Shown: positions 23,979 through 34,287, counted from the stretch's first letter. The stretch is DNA of 43,413 nt from Veillonellales bacterium (GCA_039680175.1 JBDKTO010000092.1:1-43413); one strand, 5' to 3'. Program-made: numbers and translations. Notes: generated by a model from the sequence alone, not told the origin.

Positions 23979-25943
23979 CTTTTCCGGACTGAATTTATAC
24001 TCAATTGCGTATTCTTTCAATTTCTCATATAAAGTATTTCTCCCAACCCCTAATAATCTGGCAGATTGGGACACATTTCCTTTCGTAATTTGAATCACAT
24101 TTTCAATTGCCAGCCGCTCGGCCTGTTTTAACGACATGACTTGGGGTGCTACTTTTTTTGTCAAACCGCAGCTTTGAATAATACGAGGAAGATGTTCAAT
24201 GCCAATATCGCCGCCACAGGATAAGCAGCAGGCATGTTCTATCGCATTTTCCAATTCCCGCACATTTCCGGGCCAATTCCACTGCTGCAATAAATTCAAG
24301 GCTTCCGGCGCTATTTTTTTGCTAATACCGGCGGTCTTAGAAAACTTGTTCAAAAAATGATGAATCAGCAGAAGGACATCATCCCCTCTGTCCCGCAACG
24401 GCGGCAATAAAATGTCCATAACGTTCAGACGGTAATATAGATCTTCCCTGAAGGCACCATCCTGAACCATCTGCCATAAATTGCGGTTAGTTGCCACAAT
24501 AATCCGCACATCCACCGGGATCACCTGGCTGCCTCCCACCCGGACGACCTGGGTCCGCTGTAATACCCGCAGCAATTTTACCTGCATCTCAAAGGGCATT
24601 TCACCTACTTCATCTAAAAATAATGTCCCGCCCTGAGCCATTTCAAATTTTCCCGGGCGGCCGCCGTGCTTGGCGCCGGTGAAAGCTCCTTCCTCGTAAC
24701 CGAACAGTTCGCTTTCGATTAAATCCCGGGGAATCGCACCGCAATTTATCGCTATAAACGGTCCTTCCCGATGATAACTGCAGTTATGAATGGCCTGAGC
24801 CAGCAGCTCTTTGCCGGTGCCGCTTTCGCCTTCCAGCAAGATGGTTGTTTCACTGGCAGCCGCCAGTCGGGCCAGCCGCCGCATCTCGACTACTGGATCA
24901 CTTTCTCCCATTATGTCATCTAATGTGAATACCGCCTGGGCGCCAACCATCTGATTGACCATTTTCCGCACCCGTTTGATTTCCCGAAAAACATCCATTA
25001 CGCCAATAAGCTGACCATAGTCATCCCGGAGAGGAATGGCCGTTTTCACAAAGTGCAGCACTCCCCGTTTACTTTCCAGCCGGAATTCCTTATCGATATA
25101 GCCTTTACCCGTCTCCAGCACCTGCAAAATCACCGGCTTAAAATCAACTACTTCACTAATATGCCTGCCGATGGATTCCATCACTGTCACTCCCAATATC
25201 TTAGCCCCGGTGGCATTAATATGCGTGACGATACCTTTCGCATCAATAGTGAGCAGTCCATCGGAAATAGATTCCACAATCATCATTTTCAGACGATTGC
25301 TCAAAGTAATTTGTTCTTGAGCCAGCTGCATCCTAATCCCGGCCTCAATCGCTTTTGCCGCAACGCCAACGATGCCTAACGAACAATAACTGGCTTCCCA
25401 TTCGATTTCCGTCAGCGTTACAACGCCGATGATTGTATCGTCATTGTTTTTGATCGGGGCTGCCGCACAGGCCACATGATGATAGCGCAGGCAGTAATGC
25501 TCCGGTCCGGCAACGCGTACCGGGATGCCGCCCTGCATAACTAACGAAAAAGAACTGGTCCCCATAACATCTTCCACGCAGCACATACCGGGAACGTAAT
25601 TCACGCCGGTCTGCCGGTAAACATCTTCCGCATCCCCGGTTGATATGAGGATGTATCCATCCGCATCCAGCAAGGATACCACTAATTTATAATGAGCGGC
25701 CAGACGATAGGCTTCACTTAGGATTGGCTGAGCAATACTGATTAAGCTATGATTATTCTCCAGCCGCTTAGTCAACTCGTCCTTCTCTAAATAAGTCGGC
25801 TGCCCCCCGGCATAGGAATCTATCCCTTGCCGGCGGCAATGCTGCCAGGATGCCAAAACATTATAATCGCCGTTAAAATCATTACATTCTCCCGTGTTTT
25901 GAAACTCTGTCCAGATAGCTTGGGTAACGTTATTCGTTTGCAC
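23970..25943 (-). CDS. sigma-54-dependent transcriptional activator, AcoR-like
   Basis: 657 residues from a GTG at 25943 (GGGGTGG upstream). N-terminal GAF-type sensor (about 60-205) with family motif PGMCCVEDVMGTSSFSL; PAS domain (about 220-320); AAA+ domain with Walker A GESGTGKE (372-379), sigma-54 contact loop GAFTGA (419-424) and Walker B LFLDEV; Fis-type HTH at the C-terminus (about 612-648). The architecture is that of AcoR, the activator of acetoin dehydrogenase operons. It is encoded directly upstream of the -24/-12 promoter and in the same direction. The GAF domain probably senses the substrate. Confidence 0.93.
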   Translation of the reverse strand: MQTNNVTQAIWTEFQNTGECNDFNGDYNVLASWQHCRRQGIDSYAGGQPTYLEKDELTKRLENNHSLISIAQPILSEAYRLAAHYKLVVSLLDADGYILISTGDAEDVYRQTGVNYVPGMCCVEDVMGTSSFSLVMQGGIPVRVAGPEHYCLRYHHVACAAAPIKNNDDTIIGVVTLTEIEWEASYCSLGIVGVAAKAIEAGIRMQLAQEQITLSNRLKMMIVESISDGLLTIDAKGIVTHINATGAKILGVTVMESIGRHISEVVDFKPVILQVLETGKGYIDKEFRLESKRGVLHFVKTAIPLRDDYGQLIGVMDVFREIKRVRKMVNQMVGAQAVFTLDDIMGESDPVVEMRRLARLAAASETTILLEGESGTGKELLAQAIHNCSYHREGPFIAINCGAIPRDLIESELFGYEEGAFTGAKHGGRPGKFEMAQGGTLFLDEVGEMPFEMQVKLLRVLQRTQVVRVGGSQVIPVDVRIIVATNRNLWQMVQDGAFREDLYYRLNVMDILLPPLRDRGDDVLLLIHHFLNKFSKTAGISKKIAPEALNLLQQWNWPGNVRELENAIEHACCLSCGGDIGIEHLPRIIQSCGLTKKVAPQVMSLKQAERLAIENVIQITKGNVSQSARLLGVGRNTLYEKLKEYAIEYKFSPEKCS

Positions 25944-26114
25944 CGCTTATCCACCCCGCTTTGCATCTGCATGCTATATTCATAATATTTATATAATTAT
26001 ATTTAGCTATCCTGCTTTATTTTCCTCTCTAAATGCACAATATTTTTCACTGTCCAGCCAATATCCCGCGGCAGACTGCCGGCGGGAGATCGAATCATCT
26101 GCTTGCTGCGGGAA

Positions 26115-26981
26115 CTATTGATTCAGCATAACCTTTGACGCAGCCGAAACATGGCGGTTAATCCCCAGCTCCGCCGGGCTGAAGCCTAAACCGAGACCAA
26201 TCAGCTGCGCCAGATGCAATACCGGAATTTCCGCAGTAGAGTGTACCGCCTGCCGTCCCTCCGGCTGATACATATCCAGCTGCATCTGGCAAAGGGGACA
26301 GGGAGTCGCCATCATATCGGCCCCTGCCTTCACCGCATTGTCCACGTGCTTACCGGTAAGGAACACAGCATCCTTCTCCGCCGTCCAAAAAGCATGAAAA
26401 CCGCAGCACTGCAGTTTGTCCGGAAAATCAACCGGCTCAGCTCCCACTGCCCGAATTACCGTTTCCAAGGACCGGGGATTGGCGCTGTCCTCAAAATTCA
26501 TGATTTTTTGCGGCCGCAGAATGTGGCAGCCGTAATAAGCCGCCACTTTCGTTCCTGTCAGCGGCCGGCTAATCCTCCTCTGCCAGAAAGCCGTATCTTC
26601 CGCCAATACCCAAAGAAGATGGGTGATGTCGGAAAAGCCCACATATTCGTAGCCGCCGGAAGCTATTACTCTATTAACCTTTTCTTTTAATCTGTCATCG
26701 CCGTCTAAAGCAGACTTAGCCTGTCGCAGCATCAACGTACAGGTGTTGCAGACGGTGAGAATCGGCAGTCCCATTTTTTCCGCCAATGCCATGTTGCGGG
26801 CGTTAATCGCCAACGCCGCCATTGGATCCATATCCTGCACATGAGAAGCGCCGCAGCATGTCCAGCCGGGAATCTCCACTAGTTCAATCTCCAGTGCCGC
26901 CGCAACTTTGATAGTGGCATCCAAGGCTTCTTTCGCCGATCCCTCCAAGACGCAGCCGGGGAAAAAGGCAAATTTCTTCAT
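26115..26981 (-). CDS. mfrE: fumarate reductase subunit E, HdrB-like (MfrE/SdhE type)
   Basis: 288 residues with two CCG domains: GCVLEGSA, GWTCCGAS, CNTCTLM and YYGCHILRP, QCCGFHAF, CPLCQMQL. This is the HdrB-like subunit of class-E succinate:quinone oxidoreductases, which replaces haem-bearing anchors. Its start overlaps the mfrB stop by 4 bases. It should link the Fe-S subunit to the membrane quinol pool. HdrB of methanogens is the nearest alternative, but the gene order A-B-E settles it. Confidence 0.87.
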   Translation of the reverse strand: MKKFAFFPGCVLEGSAKEALDATIKVAAALEIELVEIPGWTCCGASHVQDMDPMAALAINARNMALAEKMGLPILTVCNTCTLMLRQAKSALDGDDRLKEKVNRVIASGGYEYVGFSDITHLLWVLAEDTAFWQRRISRPLTGTKVAAYYGCHILRPQKIMNFEDSANPRSLETVIRAVGAEPVDFPDKLQCCGFHAFWTAEKDAVFLTGKHVDNAVKAGADMMATPCPLCQMQLDMYQPEGRQAVHSTAEIPVLHLAQLIGLGLGFSPAELGINRHVSAASKVMLNQ

Positions 26982-27931
26982 GACTTGTCAGCCTCCTTTG
27001 CCGCTTTCAGGATTTTTTGCACCTTGGAAATGTTTTTGATCGGCTCCGGCAGATGGAACGGATCTAATTTGTCTACTTTCATTAGACGGTAGGCCAACCC
27101 AACCCGGGTCAATGATTTCATAATTCCGTCGGTCCTGATAGCCAGTTTGGCTTCATTCAGTCGTCCTATGTCATTAATATCCTCATAAAAAGCTTGGGCA
27201 TGCTGGGCTCCGGCACTGTTGACCATCGCCTTTTTAAAAGCCATAACCCGCAGTTTTGCAATATCTTCGGCCGGATCAAGGCTTTTGGGGCATTTGGCAG
27301 TACACTCCTCGCAATGCATGCATCGCCACAAGCCGGCCTGAATAGCGGGATCAAGATGCTTCAAAGGCGCATCATCCCGGGAATCCGCCACATACTTTTG
27401 CGCCTTAACAAAAGCAAAGGGCTCTAAAAAGTCCGCCGAGTCGGCGGCAAGCTTGCTGCATTCGGAAACGCAGGCACCGCACAGGATGCAATCCGTATAA
27501 CCCCGTATCTTGTCAAAATCGGTCTGACTTTGCCGACAGCCGGTGTCCGCTGAAAATGCGTCTTGGGGAATGAGCCAGGGTTTAACTTGTTTCATCCGGT
27601 CCAGCTTCGGCTGCCAGTCAACGACTAAATCACGCAATACAGTAAAATTTCCCAGAGGAGCAATTGTCAGCCTTGCCGAGTGATACCGGGCAGCAAGGGA
27701 CTCAATCGCTGTCTCGCAGGCCAATACCGCCTGCCCGTTTACCCTGAGAGCACAAGCCCCGCAAACCCCGTTGCGACAGGAAGCGGTAAAGGCTAAGGAT
27801 GGATCCAGTTTTTCTTTTATGAAAATCAGGCCATCCAAAACAGTATTTCCGGCCATGTATTCAAAGCTGTAATCCCGGGAAAAGCTTTTAGCTTCCACAA
27901 AGCGCCGGATGGTAAATGTCATTGTCGGCAT
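26978..27931 (-). CDS. mfrB: fumarate reductase iron-sulfur subunit
   Basis: 317 residues. The N-terminal [2Fe-2S] ferredoxin domain has CRNGVCGACALRVNG with a later Cys in VLAC; the C-terminal domain has CILCGACVSEC and CMHCEECTAKCP for the [3Fe-4S]/[4Fe-4S] clusters. It is longer than typical SdhB (about 240 residues), as in MfrB and TfrB relatives. Lies one base from mfrA and overlaps mfrE. It passes electrons between flavoprotein and the HdrB-like subunit. Confidence 0.9.
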   Translation of the reverse strand: MPTMTFTIRRFVEAKSFSRDYSFEYMAGNTVLDGLIFIKEKLDPSLAFTASCRNGVCGACALRVNGQAVLACETAIESLAARYHSARLTIAPLGNFTVLRDLVVDWQPKLDRMKQVKPWLIPQDAFSADTGCRQSQTDFDKIRGYTDCILCGACVSECSKLAADSADFLEPFAFVKAQKYVADSRDDAPLKHLDPAIQAGLWRCMHCEECTAKCPKSLDPAEDIAKLRVMAFKKAMVNSAGAQHAQAFYEDINDIGRLNEAKLAIRTDGIMKSLTRVGLAYRLMKVDKLDPFHLPEPIKNISKVQKILKAAKEADKS

Positions 27932-27932
27932 A

Positions 27933-29777
27933 TCAGTATTTCCTTTCTTCCGCTTGGTAATCGGTTATCGCAACCGGCCGATATGTCAAACTGTATTCAG
28001 CGCCTTTTCGAGTAACGATCGTATGCTGCAAAAATTTTTGATCATTCCGCCGGGGATAGTCTTCCCGGAAATGGCTGCCCCGGCTTTCCTGCCGGGCCAG
28101 CGCCGCCATTGCAACCATCCGGGCCAGTGGCAGCATATTGCCTAGTTCGACATAGTTCATAAACGCCGTATTATATATCCGGGTCGTATCCCGCACCACG
28201 CAGGACCGGTATTCTTCCAGCAGTTCGTCTATATTCCGCACGGCCTGTTCCAGCCTTGTCCGGCTGCGGAATATGCCTACATTCTGCCACATTGTGGCAG
28301 CCATTCGATCCCGAATAGAAGGAACTGTAGACCCGGAGGAACGGGAGCTGACAGCCGCAAACCGCTGTTCCCATTCATCCGCCGCCCGGTCCAAAGCAGT
28401 CTGATTGCCGTCAAATGCATTATTTCTGGCATATGCCGCCGCACCATTGCCGGCATACTTACCAAATACGACAACCTCCGCCAGGGAATTACCGCCTAAA
28501 CGATTCGCCCCATGAACCGATAGGCAGGAACATTCTCCCACAGCAAAAACACCGGGAATAGCTGTCGCGCAGGTTTTATAATCAACCACATCAATACCGC
28601 CCATAGAATAATGGCAGGTACCGCGGATAGGAATGGGCTGAGTAATCGCATCTACCCCTTCATAATTAAGCGCCAATTGCCGAAGCTGAGGGAGCTTTTG
28701 CATGATTTTCTTCTTGCCTAAATGACGCAAATCAAGGTATACCGCCGCATGCAGGCCCTCCCCGACGCCCCGTCCTTCCCTGATTTCCGTTTCGATGGCC
28801 TGGGATACCAAATCTCTCGGGCCCAGCTCCATTTTATCCGGGGCATACCGTCTCATAAACCGTTCGCCGTCTTTATTAACCAAATAGCCGCCTTCGCCTC
28901 TGGCGGCTTCCGACAGCAGCACGCCGGAACCCGCCAGGCCAGTGGGATGGAACTGCACCATTTCCGGATCTTTTACCGGAATTCCCACCTTTAGGCAGGC
29001 ACCAATCCCGTCGCCGGTAGAACTGAAAGGATTCGTGGTTCTGACCCAGTATAACCGGCCATAGCCGCCGGTAGCCACAACTACCGTCCTGGCCATTACC
29101 GGCAGAATTTTCCCGCTGTGCATGTTCATAGCGACAACCCCGCAAAGCTTGCCATCCTCAACCACCAGCTCTAAAAGCTGCCATTCCATTAACATGTTGA
29201 CATTATTTTTCAGGCATTGCTCAAACAAGGTGTGCAAAATTACCAGCCCGGACTGGTCGGCGGAATAGGCCGACCGGGCATACGTATGCCCGCCTAAATT
29301 TCGCTGAGCCATACGTCCGTCTTGCATCCGGTCGAAGGCAACACCGTAATAATCAAGTTCACGCAGCGCTTCCGGCGCCTTTTCGGCAAAAAATCGAATC
29401 GCATCCTGATCACCTAAATAATCGCTGCCTTTTACCGTATCAAAAGCATGCTTTTCAATAGAATCTCGAGCATCGGCATGTCGCAAAGCGCCATTAATTC
29501 CCCCCTGGGCCATGCAGGTTGCCGAACGGGTTGGAACCAGCTTGGTCATTAAAGCAACTTTTAAATCCTTTTGCCTGCCTGCCTCCAGTGCAGCACGCAT
29601 TCCCGAGCCGCCGCTGCCGATGACCAATACGTCAAACAGTGCCGGTGCACCCGCCATCTCAGTTAAGGTTGACGTAAACATATTATTTTTGTTCATCATA
29701 ACATAGGGAGCCGCCACAGCCACGGCCCCGGCTGCAACGCCCCATTTTAAAAACGTCCGCCTGGATACTTTTTTCAT
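27933..29777 (-). CDS. mfrA: Tat-exported fumarate reductase flavoprotein subunit
   Basis: 614 residues from ATG 29777 (GAGGTGGAG upstream). A twin-arginine signal, SRRTFLK followed by a hydrophobic Ala-rich segment (5-24), indicates export across the cytoplasmic membrane. FAD-binding GSGGSGMRAAL (55-65), NLGGHTYARSAYSADQSG, HPTGL, EAARGEGGYLVN and GANRLGGNSLAE are those of the FRD/SDH family. At the usual covalent-flavin position RSHT the sequence is RSAT (Ala86), so FAD is probably not covalently bound. The Tat signal and the B-E partners match MfrABE, the methylmenaquinol:fumarate reductase of Wolinella and Campylobacter. Confidence 0.9.
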   Translation of the reverse strand: MKKVSRRTFLKWGVAAGAVAVAAPYVMMNKNNMFTSTLTEMAGAPALFDVLVIGSGGSGMRAALEAGRQKDLKVALMTKLVPTRSATCMAQGGINGALRHADARDSIEKHAFDTVKGSDYLGDQDAIRFFAEKAPEALRELDYYGVAFDRMQDGRMAQRNLGGHTYARSAYSADQSGLVILHTLFEQCLKNNVNMLMEWQLLELVVEDGKLCGVVAMNMHSGKILPVMARTVVVATGGYGRLYWVRTTNPFSSTGDGIGACLKVGIPVKDPEMVQFHPTGLAGSGVLLSEAARGEGGYLVNKDGERFMRRYAPDKMELGPRDLVSQAIETEIREGRGVGEGLHAAVYLDLRHLGKKKIMQKLPQLRQLALNYEGVDAITQPIPIRGTCHYSMGGIDVVDYKTCATAIPGVFAVGECSCLSVHGANRLGGNSLAEVVVFGKYAGNGAAAYARNNAFDGNQTALDRAADEWEQRFAAVSSRSSGSTVPSIRDRMAATMWQNVGIFRSRTRLEQAVRNIDELLEEYRSCVVRDTTRIYNTAFMNYVELGNMLPLARMVAMAALARQESRGSHFREDYPRRNDQKFLQHTIVTRKGAEYSLTYRPVAITDYQAEERKY

Positions 29778-29878
29778 CGCTCCACCTCTTTTCCCATAAA
29801 ATATATACTTATTTTTAGCCTTCGACATAGGTTGGTGAATCCCTTTAAAATTCCATTTCCCCTGTTTTACCTCACAGC

Positions 29879-29912
29879 AAAAAACCATGCGGCACAACAA
29901 AGCTGCATGGTT
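29879..29912 (-). terminator. terminator of clpB
   Basis: AACCATGC (29883-29890) pairs with GCATGGTT (29905-29912), and the minus strand continues with six T. It lies 23 bases past the clpB stop and separates clpB from mfrA. Confidence 0.85.
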
Positions 29913-29934
29913 TCTCTTCTACCTAATTTATTTT

Positions 29935-32517
29935 TTACTTAGCTGTCCCGAGAGTGACAGCGTCATTCTGAACTCCTATTCGAACCGTGTTTCCTTCCCC
30001 AACTTCACCCCGGACAATCATTTTGCTCAGCTCCGTTTCTACCGACCGGCTGATTTGACGGCGAAGGGGACGGGCGCCATAGGCCGGATCATAACCCTCC
30101 TTCGCCAATAACTTCAGTACCGCATCATCCCAGGTCAAAGTAATATTGATCTGCTTCTGCAGGCGTTGGTTCAAATTGTTAAGCAATATGCCGGCAATAC
30201 TGCCAACCTGCTCTGCCGTAAGCGCATTAAACACGATAATGTCATCAATCCGGTTGAGAAATTCCGGGCGAAAATAGCTTTTCAACATCCCCAGAACCTT
30301 CTCCTTGGCAGTAGAAAAATCATTCTGCAGAATTTCCGACGATCCTAAATTAGACGTCATAATAATAACGGTATTTTTAAAATTAACCGTCCGGCCTTTG
30401 CCATCAGTGAGCCGGCCATCATCCAGAATCTGCAGCAATACGTTAAAAACATCGTGATGCGCTTTTTCAATTTCATCCAGCAGTATTACGCTATAAGGAC
30501 GCCGCCGTACGGCTTCCGTCAACTGTCCGCCTTCATCGTAGCCCACATAACCGGGAGGAGCGCCAATCAATCTGGATACCGTATGTTTCTCCATGTACTC
30601 GCTCATATCCAGACGAATCATGCTGCGCTCATCATCAAACAATACTTCCGCCAGCGTCTTAGCCAATTCCGTTTTACCAACACCGGTTGGTCCGAGAAAA
30701 ATAAACGATCCGATTGGCCGGCTGGGATCCTGAATACCTGCCCGGGCCCGAATAATAGCCTCGCTAACTGCCTGAACAGCATTTTCCTGTCCAACAACCC
30801 GTTCATGCAGAATATTCTCCAGATTAGCCAGCTTCTCCCGCTCACCGGACAACATGCGGCTGACAGGAATACCGGTCCACCGACTGACCACCTTGGCAAT
30901 ATCGTCTTCACTCACTTCTTCCTTTAACAGCAACTTATGATCCTGTCTTGCGGTGAGCTGCTGCTCTTCCTGCTGCAGCCGCTGCTCCAATTCAGGCAAT
31001 TTCCCGTATTTTAATTCTGCCAAATGATTCAAATCATAGGCCCGTTCGGCCCGTTCCATTTCCGTCTTCACCGATTCAATTTCTTTTTTCAAACTGCGCA
31101 AACGAAGAATGGATTGTTTTTCCACTTCCCAGCGGGCTTTTAAAGCATCGGTCTGACGGCGCAGATCCCCAAGCTCTTCCTGCAGCTTTGTCAGTCGCTC
31201 CCGGGAGGCATTGTCACTTTCCTTTTTCAATGCCTGCTCCTCGATTTCCAGCTGCATAACCCGGCGCAAAAGCTCATCCAGTTCACTGGGCATGGAATCG
31301 ATTTCCGTACGCAGTTTGGCCGCCGCCTCATCTACCAGATCAATGGCTTTATCCGGCAAAAAGCGGTCGGAGATATAGCGGTCGGAAAGTACTGCCGCCG
31401 ACACCAGCGCTGCGTCCTGAATCCGGACGCCGTGATGAATTTCATAGCGCTCTTTCAAGCCCCGCAGAATAGAAATAGTGTCCTCCACACTGGGTTGATC
31501 CACCAGCACCGGTTGAAAACGGCGTTCCAAGGCGGCATCCTTTTCAATATGCTTACGGTATTCGTTTAACGTGGTGGCGCCGATGCAGCGTAATTCGCCC
31601 CTGGCCAGCATGGGTTTCAAAATATTGCCGGCATCCATGGCGCCCTCTGCCGCCCCGGCCCCAACTACCGTATGGAGTTCATCAATAAACAGCAGAATTT
31701 TGCCTTCCGACTTGGCGATTTTGTTAAGAACATTTTTCAGCCGTTCTTCAAACTCGCCGCGAAATTTTGATCCGGCGACCATAGAACCTAAGTCAAGGGA
31801 ATATAGCATCTTATTTTTTAATGTTTCCGGAACATCGCCGGCAATAATACGCCGGGCCAGCCCTTCCACAATAGCGGTTTTGCCTACGCCAGGCTCGCCG
31901 ATCAGCACCGGATTGTTTTTTGTGCGGCGAGATAAAATTTCAACCGTCCGGCGAATCTCTTCGTCCCGGCCAATTACCGGATCCAGTTTTCCCTGCCTGG
32001 CCATTTCCGTTAAATCTCTGCCGTACTTTTCCAGGGCTTTATCGCCTTCTTCCGGATTATCACTCGTAATTCGCTGTCCCTGGCGGTAATCCGTGATCAC
32101 TTTTTGGATCTGATTGCGACGCAGTCCAAACTGCTGACAAAGCTGCACCACATCGCTGTCCCCATCTTCCACAACCGCCAGCAGCAAATGCTCGGTGCTG
32201 ACATATTCATCCTTCATACCGGCCGCCATTTTTTCCGCCAAAGCCATTACCCGGATCATAGCGGTGTTCATCCGCAGGCCGGTATCCTGCCCCCGTACCT
32301 CCGGTTGATTTTTCAGCAGCTGCTCCAATCTGGATTGAAACAAATTCCCATCAATTTTTGATTGAGTCAAAATCTCCGCCATCATTCCTTCGGCGTCCTT
32401 CACCAATGCCATAAGGAGGTGGCGGGTAGTAACTTCCTGGTGATAATACAAAGCCGCCAATTGCTGTGCCTCCTGCAAAGCAGCCATTGCCTTTTGCGTG
32501 AATTTTTCCTGAGCCAT
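29935..32517 (-). CDS. clpB: ATP-dependent disaggregase ClpB
   Basis: 860 residues from ATG 32517, the family's normal length. Clp N-domain repeats (1-150), first AAA+ with Walker A GEPGVGKT (207-214), the long coiled-coil middle domain that separates ClpB from ClpA/ClpC (about 400-530), second AAA+ with GPTGVGKTE, and the C-terminal D2-small domain. With DnaK it rescues aggregated proteins in the cytoplasm. It stands alone; a sigma-A promoter is at 32603-32631. Confidence 0.97.
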   Translation of the reverse strand: MAQEKFTQKAMAALQEAQQLAALYYHQEVTTRHLLMALVKDAEGMMAEILTQSKIDGNLFQSRLEQLLKNQPEVRGQDTGLRMNTAMIRVMALAEKMAAGMKDEYVSTEHLLLAVVEDGDSDVVQLCQQFGLRRNQIQKVITDYRQGQRITSDNPEEGDKALEKYGRDLTEMARQGKLDPVIGRDEEIRRTVEILSRRTKNNPVLIGEPGVGKTAIVEGLARRIIAGDVPETLKNKMLYSLDLGSMVAGSKFRGEFEERLKNVLNKIAKSEGKILLFIDELHTVVGAGAAEGAMDAGNILKPMLARGELRCIGATTLNEYRKHIEKDAALERRFQPVLVDQPSVEDTISILRGLKERYEIHHGVRIQDAALVSAAVLSDRYISDRFLPDKAIDLVDEAAAKLRTEIDSMPSELDELLRRVMQLEIEEQALKKESDNASRERLTKLQEELGDLRRQTDALKARWEVEKQSILRLRSLKKEIESVKTEMERAERAYDLNHLAELKYGKLPELEQRLQQEEQQLTARQDHKLLLKEEVSEDDIAKVVSRWTGIPVSRMLSGEREKLANLENILHERVVGQENAVQAVSEAIIRARAGIQDPSRPIGSFIFLGPTGVGKTELAKTLAEVLFDDERSMIRLDMSEYMEKHTVSRLIGAPPGYVGYDEGGQLTEAVRRRPYSVILLDEIEKAHHDVFNVLLQILDDGRLTDGKGRTVNFKNTVIIMTSNLGSSEILQNDFSTAKEKVLGMLKSYFRPEFLNRIDDIIVFNALTAEQVGSIAGILLNNLNQRLQKQINITLTWDDAVLKLLAKEGYDPAYGARPLRRQISRSVETELSKMIVRGEVGEGNTVRIGVQNDAVTLGTAK

Positions 32518-32602
32518 ATAATTGCCCCCCTTAATCAATCTAAATTATCTCCGCAGAATAATATCTAATTATTACTTACGGATAACTTTTCTTTCTACTA
32601 CT

Positions 32603-32631
32603 ATTTTAACAAAGCTATCCAATAGAAGCAA
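32603..32631 (-). promoter_or_regulatory. sigma-A promoter of clpB with an upstream CtsR-like repeat
   Basis: On the minus strand TTGCTT, 17 bases, TAAAAT. Upstream at 32640-32654 two heptads AGTCAAA and GGTCAAA follow each other with one base between. They resemble CtsR half sites, but the usual spacing is three bases, so control by CtsR is only a possibility. Confidence 0.6.
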
Positions 32632-32662
32632 GAACTTTTTTTGACCTTTTGACTTTTAATTT

Positions 32663-32702
32663 AAAAAAGAACCATGCCTATTTACAGCATGGCTCTTTTT
32701 TA
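32663..32702. terminator. terminator of the chemotaxis receptor gene
   Basis: Stem AGAACCATGC (about 32668-32677) with GCATGGCTCT (32687-32696), one non-Watson-Crick pair, flanked by A and T runs, so it can act in both directions. It ends the receptor gene on the minus strand. Confidence 0.85.
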
Positions 32703-32708
32703 TACGTT

Positions 32709-34208
32709 TTATTCCGAATCGGCGATCTTCAAATCTACGCCCAAAACGCCGGCAATCTCGCCTTGTTCGGTACGAATCGGGCCTGACAGAGTAATGCACG
32801 GTTGATGGGAAATCGCAGAAACATAGACCGGGGAAACATAGAAACTGCCCTGCAGCGCTTCCTTGAACCAGTCGCGGGATGATGCGTTGGCAATACCGGC
32901 CGGCGGCAGGGAGACAACGAACTGCCCGTCCCCCCGGTTAGTCCAGGCCGCTTCTAAATTCGGTTGATTCGCGAGAAGTTCGGATAGAATCTGCCGGTGA
33001 TCGCTTTCCGACATACCAATCACCAGCGGATTCCTGGTCATACCTGCCAGCACAGCTTTTAACCCCTTGATTTTACTATCCCTTTGCTGCTGAACAGCAT
33101 CCTCCATGGCAACTAATTTGATCTTGCCGGTATTTTGAACCAATTGTCCCGCCACAGCGGCCAACAGTTCCCCCATACGCCGGGTTTCCTGTAAATGCTG
33201 TTCCTGCAGCGTAATCGAATCGCTGACGGCAGCTGCCCGCTCTGCCGATTCGCGGCACATGGCGGAAATTTTCTCCAGCACCTCCGCCGCTTGGCCTGCC
33301 GCCTTAAGCTGTACCTGCCGGGCAGCGCTGGCCGATGATAATTGAGCCTCAATCCCTGAACTCGCCGCCAAAATTGCCTTTAAACTGGAATCCGCATCGG
33401 TCATTGCCTGAGTACCCCGTTCCACTGAACTTACCTCTTCCTGTACCGCCTTGGCAGCTTCCAAAACACCGCTGTTGATCTGAACCAGCAGACCGTTAGC
33501 CGAGCTGGCTGCAGCGGCACTGGCATCAGACAACTTCTGAATTTCCTGGGCGACAACGGAAAAACCCCGACCGTGTTCTCCCGCCCGGGCAGCTTCAATA
33601 CTGGCATTCAACTCCAATAAACTTGTCTGGGAAGAAATGCCTTGAATAGTTGCCAGAAAACTATTGATTTCTTTGGCGGTTTGCATCAGCGAACCAATCC
33701 GCTGTTCAATATCGGCGGATGTTCGTTGGATATCAACCATAGCGGCAGCGACCTCATTCACCGACGCACAGCCCTGTTCCGCCACATTTTTGGTTTGAAT
33801 ACTGTCCTTATAGATGTCCTGCGCCACATCGGTGATCGTCCGGGAGGCCGTCTTTACCTCCTCAATCTGCCGGCTTGCGCTGCCGGCTGCATCACTCAAT
33901 ACAGCCGTAGCCTGTTTCGTTGCCACAGTATCCTGGCGGATATGATCCGCCAGCGCGTTAGAATTGGCAATAGCGCCATTTACTTGATCCACCGCTGCTG
34001 AAACCTTACTGGAGGAAACCTGTGTCTCCCGGGTAAAATCTCTTAACATCCCCGCCAGCTTCCCAATATTTCCCGCCAGTGTTTGCCATTCCGGCGGATA
34101 TTCTGCAATATGTACCTTCTCTGCCATATTACCAGTAGCATATCGGGCCGTTAATTCCACAAGGCGCTTAATCCCTTCATCCCTGTTCCCGCCACTCCAC
34201 CAGGCCAT
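32709..34208 (-). CDS. soluble methyl-accepting chemotaxis protein with C-terminal PDC/Cache-like sensor
   Basis: 499 residues. Start ATG 34208 chosen for GGGGTGG; the open frame beyond it is antisense-free spill into cysK and is not family-like. No membrane segment is seen. The signalling domain occupies the middle, with hairpin tip EINSFLATIQGISSQTSLLE and ASIEAARAGEHGRGFSVVA. A C-terminal domain (about 370-499) has SSRDWFKEAL, FYVSPVYVS and GPIRTEQGEIAGVLGVD, the pattern of PDC/Cache sensors that normally face outside. Here it must act in the cytoplasm and report an internal ligand. Confidence 0.88.
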   Translation of the reverse strand: MAWWSGGNRDEGIKRLVELTARYATGNMAEKVHIAEYPPEWQTLAGNIGKLAGMLRDFTRETQVSSSKVSAAVDQVNGAIANSNALADHIRQDTVATKQATAVLSDAAGSASRQIEEVKTASRTITDVAQDIYKDSIQTKNVAEQGCASVNEVAAAMVDIQRTSADIEQRIGSLMQTAKEINSFLATIQGISSQTSLLELNASIEAARAGEHGRGFSVVAQEIQKLSDASAAAASSANGLLVQINSGVLEAAKAVQEEVSSVERGTQAMTDADSSLKAILAASSGIEAQLSSASAARQVQLKAAGQAAEVLEKISAMCRESAERAAAVSDSITLQEQHLQETRRMGELLAAVAGQLVQNTGKIKLVAMEDAVQQQRDSKIKGLKAVLAGMTRNPLVIGMSESDHRQILSELLANQPNLEAAWTNRGDGQFVVSLPPAGIANASSRDWFKEALQGSFYVSPVYVSAISHQPCITLSGPIRTEQGEIAGVLGVDLKIADSE

Positions 34209-34221
34209 ATTCCCACCCCTT

Positions 34222-34266
34222 AAAAAAAAATAGACCGCTCCCTTTTCGTTAAAAAGCGAAGCGACC
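34222..34266 (-). terminator. terminator-like hairpin in the receptor gene leader
   Basis: On the minus strand GGTCGCT (34260-34266) pairs with AGCGGTC (34233-34239) through two wobbles and is followed by TA and nine T, then directly by the GGGGTGG ribosome site. It lies downstream of the predicted promoter, so it is inside the leader and would act as an attenuator. Confidence 0.5.
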
Positions 34267-34287
34267 TCATTGTCGTTTATATCATTT

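Noticed and set aside
32640-32654. A CtsR operator for clpB
   Set aside because: The heptads fit, but the spacing is one base where CtsR sites have three; kept only as a weak note in the promoter entry.
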